64,000 nt of DNA from UBA7803 sp041690675 (GTDB taxonomy: Bacteria > Pseudomonadota > Gammaproteobacteria > Pseudomonadales > Azotimanducaceae): the NCBI GenBank assembly GCA_041690675.1, contig JAWLGU010000008.1:25680-89679 (forward strand). The letters are read 5' to 3'. Under the pieces are notes generated by a model that had not been told where the DNA came from, did no database searches, and saw only the letters and a list, made by a program, of their open reading frames with translations. Below are positions 17,401-25,319 of this stretch, in pieces; within the stretch, counting starts at the first letter, position 1; each line of letters begins with the position of its first letter. Made by a program: the position numbers and the translations under genes.

Positions 17401-20129
17401 TAGGTGTTGCGGGAATAGAGCTGCGCCACGACCCGCTGGCCGGCCACGGGGTCGCCGTCGGGGCCGAGGACCACCACCCGAAACCGCAGCTGCTGCTGGC
17501 TCGCTACCCAGCCTTCGCGCCGGATGCCCACGGCCACGGCGGCAGGCCACAGATCCACCCGTCCGGCGGTGGTGAGGATCTCGCCGTTCGGGTCCGCGTA
17601 CTCGAGCTCAGCGGTCAGGCGCCGGGGTGCGTCCACGGGCTCGACCGGCAGCTCAACCCGGGCGGACCCATCGCCGTCCAGGGTGAGCGGCATCACCTCC
17701 GCCGCCAGAGGCGCCGCGCCGGTCATGGCTTCCGGGTCCAAGTAGCCGCCGGCGCCGCTCTCCCGTCCGGGAGACACCGGCTCGCCGCCGAACTGGAAGT
17801 CCGTGTAGTCGCCGAAGCGCACGCTGAGGGGCTCGGTGGCGGTCCGCAGCTTCACGGCGGCGCCCGCGGCGCTGCCGCCGGACAGGTAGCGCAGGTGCAA
17901 ATCCAGGGTTACCCGGTCGGGACGTACCTGGGGGCCCGGCGGCCCCTGCACCACGGCCTTCATGGTGGGCACGCGAAACTCCTCCACCCGAAACCGTCCA
18001 CCTTCGCGCCAGATGCCGTCGGCGAGGTGGACGCGGACGGCGTAATCGCCGAGCCTGGCCTCGGCGGGGATCTCCCAACGCTGCTCGGCCACGCCGTCTT
18101 CCCCCACGGCGATCTCCGATTCGTACCGCTCACCGCTGCCGTAGTGGAGGATTTCCACGGCGAGCGTGGTGCCGGCCGGGTGCCGCTCCAGGCCGGACAT
18201 GGTCCGCCTGCGGAAGAAGTGCTTCATGGAGACGGTTTCCCCGGCGCGCAGCAGCGTTCGGTCGAATACGGTATGCACCACGTCCGCCGCGTAGCGGCTG
18301 CCCGTGGGCAGCCCGAACGCGTAGGGCTCGATACCGTCGGTCCAGTTCGTGAGGGTGAAGCTGAAATCCTCGCCGGCCCGGGCGCTGGCCATGTAGACGG
18401 GCTGGCCGGAGTAGCGGCACGAGCCGTGGCCGCGGGGCGGGTCGAGCACCCCGCCGTCGATCCAGGCGGTGCCGTCGGCACCGCTGCGGCCGGCCCAGAG
18501 GCGCGCGCCGGTGCAGAGGTTGCTGAGCTCCACGTCCGCCCCCGCCACGGGCTCGCCGTTGTCCAGGCGGGTCACCCAGAGCAGCGAGCGCTCACGCCCC
18601 CACTTGAGGTGCACGGCCAGGTTGGTGATCAGGGCCGCGGTACGCACGTGGTACACGGCGGACTCTTCCAGCAGCGCCTCGCCGAGCTTCGGGCTGGCGA
18701 GTTCCACCACGTAGAAGCCCGGGCGGCCCAGCGGAATGCCCACCACCTCGGTCTCCGCTCCGTCGCCGGTGATGGGTAGATCGAACGTTTCCACCCCCTT
18801 CTCCCCGGCGAAGATGGACTCGCGCACCGGAAGGCCATCCTGGCGGCGCAGCCAGCGCGCGATTTCCGCCGCCTGGTCCACCCTCAGCTTGCGGCCCACC
18901 AGCGCGTCCGGTGCCGTGCCCACGCGGAGATTACGCACCGTCACCGGCAGCACGCCGCCTTCGCCGGCTTCCAAAATGCCCAGGCTGCCACTGAACCTGG
19001 CGAGAGGCGGAAACTCGTCGGTGGCGAAGGCCAGGGGAAAGCTATCCGCGTTTTCCAGCGGCCGTCCCGCGTCGTCGCGCAGGTCCGCCGGCAGATGCAG
19101 CTCGAACTCGGCGCGGGGCAGGTACGGCGCCGGGAAGCGGAGGGACTCCACCACTGGACTCGCACCCGCGTCTTCCGTCATGGGGGCCGCCTCGCTGCCA
19201 TCGGGGCCGTGGATCCGCGCCTGCAACGCGGCATCCCTGGGGACCGGCGCGGAGAAGACCACCGTCACCGGCTCGATGGGCAGGCACGGGGCCTCTGCGT
19301 TGGCGCGCCGGCATTGCAGCCGGGCGGTGAAGGGTGGCCGGGTGCGGAATGCCAGCGCCTGATCGCTGCCGGTGGTCAGGCCGCTGCGTGCGGCGATCCC
19401 CGCGCCCCAGACCAGCCGAACCCCGGCCCCCGGCGGCAGGGGCCGGGCGCAGGCCACCACCGTGACGGCTTGCTCGGCCGCCTCCACACGGCGGTCCCGG
19501 ACCCGGTGGACGGTTTCGGCCCCGTTCTTCCACAGTATCGAGTAGTAGGCGTAGCCCAGCACCCGCCGCTGGGCCAGCACGGCCTCCCGAGGTTCGCCTT
19601 CCAGCACCCGCACCGGGATCCGCTCGGCGAGCCCCTCCACTGCGCAGTACGCGTGCTCCCGCACGGAGTCGGCGGACGCCTCGGCGTCCAGCGCGAGGAT
19701 GAAGGTCTGGTCCTCGTCCACACTGGAGCCCTCGCGCGGCAGCGATGCGCGAATGGCTGGGCCGCCGGTATCGAAGCGGAATCCCCGCTGACCCATCACC
19801 GGTCTGCCGTCGTGGGCGGTGAGATCGTCGGTCAGCGTGAAGGTGCAGACCACGCCTCCCGGCAGGTCTTCGCTGAAGTCGTAGGCCCAGTTGCGGCCGT
19901 CCGCCCACCGGCCCGAGCCTGGGACGGGACAGTCCACCTGGAAGGGATCCTCCAGGGCGGGATCGCCGAGCGCGGTCATGGTGGCGGAGAAGCGGGCCGT
20001 TACCTGGCGCACGTCCTTCACCGTGCCCTGGGGTGAGAACAGCTCCACCTGGGGGGCCGGTTGCGCAAAGGCCGAAGGGCAGGCCAGAAGAGCGGCCAGC
20101 AGAACGCGCTGGAAGGTGTTTCTGCTCAT
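14436..20129 (-). CDS. Bacterial alpha-2-macroglobulin (YfhM-like)
   Basis: 1897-residue periplasmic protease trap, longer than E. coli YfhM (1653). It has a signal sequence and tandem macroglobulin beta domains, with a bait region likely near residues 1150-1250. The thioester motif is CLEQ at Cys1442-Gln1445, so it can covalently trap proteases. An alpha-helical thioester domain and a C-terminal receptor-binding-like domain follow. The N-terminus offers both a weak lipobox (LLAC, Cys17) and a signal-peptidase-I site (AFA before Gln). E. coli YfhM is a lipoprotein, so lipidation is plausible but not certain. ATG at 20129 is chosen because the signal peptide starts there; the upstream open frame is antisense to the dioxygenase. 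It overlaps pbpC by 4 bp. Confidence 0.95.
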   Translation of the reverse strand: MSRNTFQRVLLAALLACPSAFAQPAPQVELFSPQGTVKDVRQVTARFSATMTALGDPALEDPFQVDCPVPGSGRWADGRNWAYDFSEDLPGGVVCTFTLTDDLTAHDGRPVMGQRGFRFDTGGPAIRASLPREGSSVDEDQTFILALDAEASADSVREHAYCAVEGLAERIPVRVLEGEPREAVLAQRRVLGYAYYSILWKNGAETVHRVRDRRVEAAEQAVTVVACARPLPPGAGVRLVWGAGIAARSGLTTGSDQALAFRTRPPFTARLQCRRANAEAPCLPIEPVTVVFSAPVPRDAALQARIHGPDGSEAAPMTEDAGASPVVESLRFPAPYLPRAEFELHLPADLRDDAGRPLENADSFPLAFATDEFPPLARFSGSLGILEAGEGGVLPVTVRNLRVGTAPDALVGRKLRVDQAAEIARWLRRQDGLPVRESIFAGEKGVETFDLPITGDGAETEVVGIPLGRPGFYVVELASPKLGEALLEESAVYHVRTAALITNLAVHLKWGRERSLLWVTRLDNGEPVAGADVELSNLCTGARLWAGRSGADGTAWIDGGVLDPPRGHGSCRYSGQPVYMASARAGEDFSFTLTNWTDGIEPYAFGLPTGSRYAADVVHTVFDRTLLRAGETVSMKHFFRRRTMSGLERHPAGTTLAVEILHYGSGERYESEIAVGEDGVAEQRWEIPAEARLGDYAVRVHLADGIWREGGRFRVEEFRVPTMKAVVQGPPGPQVRPDRVTLDLHLRYLSGGSAAGAAVKLRTATEPLSVRFGDYTDFQFGGEPVSPGRESGAGGYLDPEAMTGAAPLAAEVMPLTLDGDGSARVELPVEPVDAPRRLTAELEYADPNGEILTTAGRVDLWPAAVAVGIRREGWVASQQQLRFRVVVLGPDGDPVAGQRVVAQLYSRNTYSYRKRLIGGFYAYESVSETEPLATRCEGRTDPQGLLLCEVAPGVAGEVVVRAEAEDPAGNTAGATASIWVVGEDDWWFGSTAGDRMDVLPEQNDYQPGDVARFQVRMPFREATALVTVEREGVLHRFVTELRGRSPVVELPVEAEYAPNVFVSVLAVRGRVGAFRSWLADQARDFGVAEALLGDGGRPTALVDLSKPAYRLGAAQIRVGWAPYRLDVAVEPERSVYRVRDPVKLRVRARLADGTPPPAGAEVAVAVVDEGLLSLAPNESWQLLDAMMGHRGLEVWTATAQMQVVGKRHYGRKAVPHGGGGGREQARELFDTLVAWHGRVILDDAGEAELEVTLNDSLTRFRIVAVAHAGAQLFGTGSATVTTTQDLMLLSGLPPLVREGDVFAATFTVRNASDRDLEAEVTAAAGEPLTPQRIALKAGEARDVVWRVEAPANASGIDWSVTATEVGGTAADRLAVAQRLVPAHPEQVYQATIAQLDSPVTLPLERPGEAIPGRGGIRIALRPRLGDGLDGVRRYMAAYDYTCLEQNLSRAVALRDPSLWEAWMARLPAYLDDDGLLKYFPSDALQGEDILTSYVLAIAHESGWTIPEAVRTQLIDGLRGFVEGRILRRSALPTADLAIRKVAALEALSRYGAAHPAMLSSIAIEPDLWPTSAVIDWLNLLERLQEIPEATRRAAQAEGIIRARLNFQGTTMGFSTERRDALWWLMVSTDVNAVRALASVLDRPAWRDDVPRLVRGALGRQQRGHWNTTVANAWGVLAMERFSAAFENQPVTGTTTLGYGNAESQLGWSGASDELRAEFAWEDGPATLTVRHGGSGKPWVTVQALATMPLREPLSSGYRIQRTLTAVEQQNPGRWTRGDLVRVRLELEAQSDMTWVVVDDPIPAGSTILGGGLGGQSALAVSGERREGSVWPAFEERRFDAFRAYYRWVPKGRWTVEYTVRLNNPGVFQLPATRVEALYAPEMFGARPNPPITVEPGP

Positions 20130-20212
20130 GAAGTCTCCCGATGGCCGCAGGCCGTTCAACCTGCGACGAGCGGACCCCGGCCCCTGCTGTGTCGCTCGGT
20201 GAGCGGGCGGTG

Positions 20213-21052
20213 TCAGAATGGCCGGTCGCCGGCCACCGTGGTGCGGTGCATCACCCTCAGGTGGCCGTCGTAACCGCCCTGGGCGCAGTGCTGCACCGAG
20301 CGGTTGTCCCACATGGTGAGCATGTCGGTCGCCCACTTGTGCTTGTAGACGAAGCGCTCCTCGGTGGCGTGTCGGCACAGGCGCTTCACCAGCGCGGCGC
20401 CCTCGTCGTCGGTCATTCCCTTGATGCCCACAGTGTAGACGGCGTTCACCCACAAGGCCTTGCGTCCGGTTTCCGGGTGCGTGCGGACCAGCGGATGCTC
20501 CTGCACCCGATAGGCATCGTCGCTGGGCAGGATCTTCATGCTGCGCTCGTCGCCGCGCCCGGCCCGATAGCCTTCGGGGCTGTACGGGCGCCGCGCGCTG
20601 TGCAGGGCGGTCAGACCTTCGAGCTCCGCCCGCTCGTCCGGGTCGAGCGCGTCGTAGGCAGCGTAGCCGTCGGCGTACCAGGTGTCGCCTCCCACCGGCG
20701 GGATCACCTTGCCGTGCAGGATCGTGGCCGAGGGCGGGCATTCCTGGAACGACCAGTCGGAGTGCCAGCTTCCGCCGAAGGGCGCCACCGGCTCGTCCGG
20801 GTTGCGGCGGATCTCCAGAATGTGGGGATGGCCGTCGATGGGAGCCACGTAGGGGTCGTGGCCCCAGTCACCCAGGTAACGGGTGAAGCGCTCCAGGTCG
20901 TCGTGGCTCATGGGCTGATCGGGGAAGTACACGACCTGATGGGCCAGCCAGGCACGCCGGATCCCGTCCGCCTCGGCGGCCGCAAGAGGTTTCGTGAGAT
21001 CGACGTCGGTGATGGCGGCGCCGAAGCCCGAGGGTCGAGGTACAACATTCAC
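20213..21052 (-). CDS. TauD/TfdA family 2-oxoglutarate dioxygenase
   Basis: 279-residue Fe(II)/2-oxoglutarate-dependent dioxygenase. The metal triad is His97 and Asp99 in SWHSDWSF and His255 in WDNRSVQHCA; Arg270 in MHRTTV would bind 2-oxoglutarate. Family members attack taurine, 2,4-D and other small acids. No sulfonate transporter or regulator is near, so the substrate is unknown. GTG at 21052 is used, with GGGAG 7 nt upstream. It lies 4 nt after the stop of the small membrane protein gene upstream and is probably co-transcribed with it. Confidence 0.9.
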   Translation of the reverse strand: MNVVPRPSGFGAAITDVDLTKPLAAAEADGIRRAWLAHQVVYFPDQPMSHDDLERFTRYLGDWGHDPYVAPIDGHPHILEIRRNPDEPVAPFGGSWHSDWSFQECPPSATILHGKVIPPVGGDTWYADGYAAYDALDPDERAELEGLTALHSARRPYSPEGYRAGRGDERSMKILPSDDAYRVQEHPLVRTHPETGRKALWVNAVYTVGIKGMTDDEGAALVKRLCRHATEERFVYKHKWATDMLTMWDNRSVQHCAQGGYDGHLRVMHRTTVAGDRPF

Positions 21053-21056
21053 GCGG

Positions 21057-21266
21057 TCACTCCCACAGCAGGATCAGCAGATAGCCGGTGCCCAGGGCCA
21101 CCACTGCGCCGAGTGCCAGTATGACGACGAACGCCGTCACGTCGGACCCGGATCGCGCGGAGCGGTCGGCGTTCGCGGACCTCCCCGGCTGCCGCTGGCG
21201 GGTCAGCAGCAGAACCACGCCGACGAAGATCAGGGCGGGAACCAGAAACTGGACGAGGTATCGCAT
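21057..21266 (-). CDS. Small two-helix membrane protein
   Basis: 69-residue protein with two membrane helices (about residues 3-21 and 46-66) joined by a short basic, polar loop. No family recognised. ATG at 21266 has GGGAGG upstream; the longer open frame reaching 21443 has a low-quality N-terminus and is rejected. It ends 4 nt before the dioxygenase gene, so the two form a transcription unit, but no functional link is evident. Confidence 0.6.
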   Translation of the reverse strand: MRYLVQFLVPALIFVGVVLLLTRQRQPGRSANADRSARSGSDVTAFVVILALGAVVALGTGYLLILLWE

Positions 21267-21333
21267 ACGGCCTCCCTGGTCGCTGCCGAGCATAACGGCT
21301 TCGTCTCGCCGGCGGCAACACGGCTGCGGCCAG

Positions 21334-21366
21334 CCGCCGGTGCCCGGCCGCCGGTGCCCGGCCGCC
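21334..21366. repeat. 14-bp tandem repeat in intergenic region
   Basis: CCGCCGGTGCCCGG occurs twice head to tail and starts a third copy (5 bp). It lies in the 175-bp divergent gap between the small membrane protein and the serine hydrolase genes. Probably a replication-slippage product. Confidence 0.5.
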
Positions 21367-21441
21367 GAAGGTTCGGCCGCCGGGGTCGCGAAGATCGCGG
21401 CCTCGGGCGATACTCGGCCCGTCGCCCCTGTGTTCCCGATC

Positions 21442-22629
21442 ATGCTCGACGGTTACGTGCATCCCGACTATGCGGACGTGGCGTCCGCGCTGATTCGCCA
21501 GATACCCAGCGACCATCGCGCCGGTTCCGCCGTGTGCGTCTACCACCGGGGCCGCAAGGTGGTGGACGTCTGGGGTGGCCACCGTGATTCCGCCGGCAAT
21601 CCCTGGGTGGCGGAAACCACCGCCTGCTCCTTCTCCACCACCAAGGGGGTGGTGTCCACGCTGCTGCACATCCTGGTGGATCAGGGCAAGGCCCGCTATG
21701 ACGATCCCATCGCCCGCCATTGGCCCGCCTTCGCGGCTCGGGGCAAGGAGCACATCACCATCCGCCAGGCCCTGTGCCACGAAGCCGGCCTCTACCGCAT
21801 CGCCGACCTCATCTCCCATCCGCGGGAGATGCTCGACTGGGAGCACATGAAGTCGCGCATCGCCGAGGCGGATCCCGTGCACCCGCCCGGCGCGGCCCAC
21901 GGCTATCACGCGCTCACCTACGGCTGGTTGGTGGGCGGCCTCATCGAGGAGATCGCCGGGCGGCCGCTGCAGCGGGTGCTGCAGGAAGAGCTGGTGGATC
22001 CCCTCGGCCTGGACGGCATGTTCATCGGCATGCCGCACAACGAGCTTTACCGGCGCGCCGAGCTGGTCCAGGGGGTGGCGCTGCCGAACCGCAGTCGTCC
22101 CGACTGGCAGCAGTACCTCTACGACGGCTTGGAAGCGGCCCTGGGCTGGATGGGCGTGGAGCTGGAGGAGTTCCGCGACGCGCTCAACCCCTTCGACGAG
22201 GATTTCGACTGGAACACGGAAGCCGCGGTCCGCGCCGTGATTCCCGCCGCCAACGGCCAGTTCACCGCCCGCTCGCTGGCGCGGATGTACGCCTTGCTCG
22301 CCGGCGGCGGCGAGCTGGACGGCGTGCGTCTGCTCTCCGAGGCGCGCATGCGCGAGATCGCCGAGGTGCGCAGCCGCAGCCGCGATCGGGTGCTGTTCGT
22401 GCCCATGCACTGGCGCATGGGCTACCACCGGGTGTTCACCGTGGGCGCACGCGCGCCCGCCGGGTTCGGGCACTACGGCTACGGCGGCAGCGGCGGGTTC
22501 TGCGACCCGGCGCGGAATCTGGCGGTGGCGTTGATTCAGAACCACGGCGCCGGCACGCCCATGGGCAACAGCAACATGCCGCTGATCGCCCGCGCCGCGC
22601 TCCGCGCCGTGGACCGGCTGCGGCTATGA
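21442..22629 (+). CDS. Serine hydrolase (beta-lactamase/EstB type)
   Basis: 395-residue protein of the class C beta-lactamase/penicillin-binding-like serine hydrolase family. The nucleophile motif S-x-x-K is Ser65-Thr-Thr-Lys68 (FSTTKGVV); YHALTYGW supplies the tyrosine, and GYGGSGG near the C-terminus occupies the KTG-like position. No signal peptide is apparent, so it is a cytosolic esterase or peptidase rather than a resistance enzyme. The start is uncertain (ATG 21442 or GTG 21430; RBS weak). Its stop overlaps the sirtuin start (ATGA). Confidence 0.85.
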   Translation: MLDGYVHPDYADVASALIRQIPSDHRAGSAVCVYHRGRKVVDVWGGHRDSAGNPWVAETTACSFSTTKGVVSTLLHILVDQGKARYDDPIARHWPAFAARGKEHITIRQALCHEAGLYRIADLISHPREMLDWEHMKSRIAEADPVHPPGAAHGYHALTYGWLVGGLIEEIAGRPLQRVLQEELVDPLGLDGMFIGMPHNELYRRAELVQGVALPNRSRPDWQQYLYDGLEAALGWMGVELEEFRDALNPFDEDFDWNTEAAVRAVIPAANGQFTARSLARMYALLAGGGELDGVRLLSEARMREIAEVRSRSRDRVLFVPMHWRMGYHRVFTVGARAPAGFGHYGYGGSGGFCDPARNLAVALIQNHGAGTPMGNSNMPLIARAALRAVDRLRL

Positions 22630-23480
22630 ACCGGCCGTCGCCCGAGCTCCTGGAGCGCCTGGCGGGCGGCCGCCGGGTCGTGGTCATCAGCGGGGCCGGG
22701 TGCAGCACGCCCTCCGGCATCTCCGACTACCGGGACGAGGCCGGCGGCTGGAAGCGCCCGCCGCCGGTGCAGATGCAGGACTTCCTGACTCAGGAGGAGG
22801 CGCGGCGCCGCTACTGGGCGCGCAGCATGCTGGGCTGGCCCGTCATGGCGCAGGCCCGACCCAACGCCGCGCATCGAGCCCTGGCGGCCCTGGAGCGGAT
22901 CGGCATCGTCGTTGGCGTCGTCACCCAGAACGTGGACGGACTGCATCAGCGGGCGGGCCATCGACGGGTGCTCGAGCTTCACGGAGCGCTGGCGGACGTG
23001 GTCTGCCTGGAGTGCGGCGCCCTCAGCCCCCGAGCCGAGTTGCAGCGGTGGCTCGAGGCGGAGAACGCCTTCGTGCTGCGCGCCCCGTCCGCCGCGGCGC
23101 CGGACGGCGATGCGGACCTCGGCGGGCAGCTCGACCTGTCGGCGTTTCGGATCCCCTCGTGCCGGATCTGCGGTGGCCTCTTGAAGCCGGACGTGGTGTT
23201 CTACGGCGATTCGGTGCCCCGGGATCGTGTCGCCCGAGCGTACGCGCTGGTAGAGTCCGCGGATGTAGTTCTCATAGCCGGGTCGTCTCTGATGGTCTAT
23301 TCCAGCTTCCGGTTCTGTCGCCGGGCCCGCGAGCTCGGCATTCCCCTGGTGGCGGTCAACCGGGGCGTCACCCGCGCAGACCCGTGGCTCGCCTGCAAGG
23401 CCGACGCCGACTGCGCCGAGCTGCTGCCCACCCTGGCCGCGGCTCTGGGGGCGCCCGTGACCGGTGGCGCGGCGCTCTGA
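22626..23480 (+). CDS. NAD-dependent sirtuin, SIRT4-like class II
   Basis: 284-residue Sir2-family NAD-dependent deacylase. NAD motifs are GAGCS (23-27), TQNVDGLHQRAG (100-111) and GSSLMVYSSF. The catalytic base is His119 in LELHG. A structural zinc site is Cys127/130 and Cys179/182, with an unusually long, Ala/Asp-rich insertion (about 145-172) inside the zinc module. The RRYWARSMLGWP and RPNAAHRAL blocks match SIRT4-like class II sirtuins, which remove lipoyl, ADP-ribosyl or acyl groups rather than plain acetyl. It is translationally coupled to the serine hydrolase upstream. Confidence 0.9.
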   Translation: MNRPSPELLERLAGGRRVVVISGAGCSTPSGISDYRDEAGGWKRPPPVQMQDFLTQEEARRRYWARSMLGWPVMAQARPNAAHRALAALERIGIVVGVVTQNVDGLHQRAGHRRVLELHGALADVVCLECGALSPRAELQRWLEAENAFVLRAPSAAAPDGDADLGGQLDLSAFRIPSCRICGGLLKPDVVFYGDSVPRDRVARAYALVESADVVLIAGSSLMVYSSFRFCRRARELGIPLVAVNRGVTRADPWLACKADADCAELLPTLAAALGAPVTGGAAL

Positions 23481-23500
23481 GCCACGCCCTCGGGGTTCTC

Positions 23501-25195
23501 ATGCTGAGGTGCCTGCTGCTGGGATGGCTGCTGCTTCCCGTTGCCCTGGCGGCGGAGCCGGGCTGCCGGGATCTCGCCGATGTCGAGCGGGAGGATCTGG
23601 AAACGTTCGATTTCGAGGAGCCGTCCAGCCCCTGGCACAACCTGCCGGCTGGGGAGACGTATCGTCTCGGCGAGATCACCGTGGTGCGCCAGAACGTGTT
23701 CGAGCGCGAGGAGAACTGGCTGCATCGGCTCGCCAACCGCTATCACGTGCGCACCCGGGAGCCGGTGGTGCGAAGCGTGCTGCCGGTGCTGCCCGGCGAG
23801 CGGGTGAGCGAGCGCGTGCTCGAGGAAGCCGAGCGCATCCTCCGTTCCAAGGTGTATCTGTACGACGCCCGGGTGATTCCCCGCCGGCTGTGCGGCGAGG
23901 TGCTGGACGTGTTCCTGGTCACCCGGGACGTCTGGACCCTGGAGCCGAGAGTGTCGCTGCAGCGCTCCGGCGGCGAGAACGACGTCGGCTTCGGGATCGG
24001 CGATACCAACGTCGCCGGCTCCGGCAAGGAGGTGGCCATCGGCTTCGAGAAGGACGAGGACCGGCGCGGCCTGAACCTGTTCTACGCCGACCCCAACATT
24101 GGCGGCAGCCGCTGGTCCGGCGAAGTGCTGGTGGTCGACAACGACGACGGTGAACGGTTGGCGGGAAGCCTGAGTCGGCCGTTCTTTTCGCTGGATACGC
24201 GCCGTGCGCTGTTGACCTCGGCCGATCACTTCAGCCGCGAAGAAGGCCTCTACTTCCTCAGCGACGAGGTCTGGGAGTACGACGCCGAGACCCGCATGAC
24301 CCGTATCGCCGCGGGGTTCTCCACCGGGCGCCAGGGCCGCTTCGTGAACCGTTTCCTGTTCGGTTACGGCTACGAGGACTACGAGTTCGATTTTCCGGCC
24401 GAGTTCTCCGCAGCATTTCCCGATGCCGCGTCCCCGGACCGGGAGTACGCCTACCCGTTCGTGGCGTTCGAGCACATCGAGGACGAGTACCAGACGCAGA
24501 TGAATCTCGACCGGGTGCAGCTCACGGAGGACGTGGCGCTGGGCGCCCGGCTCTACCTGGAGCTGGGTTTCGCCGGCGCGTCGGCGCCGGCGGGGGACCA
24601 TCTGGTCGGACGCATCGCCTTCGCCGACGCGGCCTGGCTGGGAGATCGGCAGCTCTTCACCTTCGCCGCGGAACTGTCCGGCTATTACGATCTGGACGAT
24701 CGCGCCCGGGAGAACCTGGTGGCCGACCTGCTGGCTGAGTACCGCCACAGCCACGGCGGGGACTGGAGCCTGCTGGTGCGCGGCTCCGCCACCTTCGCCT
24801 GGAACCAGACCCTGGATCGGCAGCTGCTCCTGGGGGGCGAGGAGGGGCTGCGCGGCTACCCGAACCGTTACCTCACCGGCGATCGGCGATTCCTGCTGAC
24901 CATCGAGGAGCGCTACTACGCCGATGTCTACCCGTTCCGCATGTTCCGGCTGGGGGGCGCTGCCTTTCTGGACGTGGGTCGAGCCTGGTACCAGCACGAG
25001 GCGCCGCCGTGGGTGCCCGGCGGACGGAACGAATCCTACTTCGGCGTGCTCAGCAACGTGGGGATCGGGCTGCGGCTGGAGTCCACCCGGACGCGGCGCG
25101 ACCGCATCGTGCATCTGGACGTGGCGTTTCCCCTGGTGGACGGTCCGAACACCAGTAGCGTGGAGGTCACCCTCACGGTCAAACGGTCCCTTTAG
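23501..25195 (+). CDS. Omp85-type outer membrane protein
   Basis: 564-residue outer membrane protein. The signal peptide (residues 1-17, ALA-A) is followed by a region with POTRA-like repeats (YRLGEITVVRQNVFEREENW, RILRSKVYLYDARVIPRRL) and a 16-strand-type beta barrel. The LRGYPNRYLTGDRRFLL segment and ERYYADVYPFRMFRLGGAAFLDVG are the surface-antigen/BamA-TamA pattern. No partner (TpsA or TamB) is next to it, so its client is unknown. ATG at 23501 follows CGGGGTT and is 20 nt after the sirtuin stop. It ends in Leu rather than the Phe usual for barrel proteins. Confidence 0.85.
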   Translation: MLRCLLLGWLLLPVALAAEPGCRDLADVEREDLETFDFEEPSSPWHNLPAGETYRLGEITVVRQNVFEREENWLHRLANRYHVRTREPVVRSVLPVLPGERVSERVLEEAERILRSKVYLYDARVIPRRLCGEVLDVFLVTRDVWTLEPRVSLQRSGGENDVGFGIGDTNVAGSGKEVAIGFEKDEDRRGLNLFYADPNIGGSRWSGEVLVVDNDDGERLAGSLSRPFFSLDTRRALLTSADHFSREEGLYFLSDEVWEYDAETRMTRIAAGFSTGRQGRFVNRFLFGYGYEDYEFDFPAEFSAAFPDAASPDREYAYPFVAFEHIEDEYQTQMNLDRVQLTEDVALGARLYLELGFAGASAPAGDHLVGRIAFADAAWLGDRQLFTFAAELSGYYDLDDRARENLVADLLAEYRHSHGGDWSLLVRGSATFAWNQTLDRQLLLGGEEGLRGYPNRYLTGDRRFLLTIEERYYADVYPFRMFRLGGAAFLDVGRAWYQHEAPPWVPGGRNESYFGVLSNVGIGLRLESTRTRRDRIVHLDVAFPLVDGPNTSSVEVTLTVKRSL

Positions 25196-25238
25196 CGGCC
25201 GTTTGGCGGCCGTTCCTGCGGCCATCCCGCAGCGCAAG

Positions 25239-25267
25239 TTGAGCGGCTCCCGACCCTACGTTATAGT
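25239..25267 (+). promoter_or_regulatory. Sigma-70-like promoter of the HTH/TPR gene
   Basis: TTGAGC (25239-25244), 17-bp spacer, TATAGT (25262-25267): four of six and five of six matches to the consensus at ideal spacing. It lies 53 bp upstream of the ATG of the MerR-like gene, in the only sizeable gap of this stretch. Confidence 0.55.
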
Positions 25268-25319
25268 CGGATTGATCGTCGTCAAAGCAGCAGAAAAGAC
25301 GGGGCTCCACGACACATCC

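Noticed and set aside
20130..20741. N-terminal extension of the alpha-2-macroglobulin frame
   Set aside because: It lies across the dioxygenase gene in another frame, and a clear signal peptide starts at 20129.
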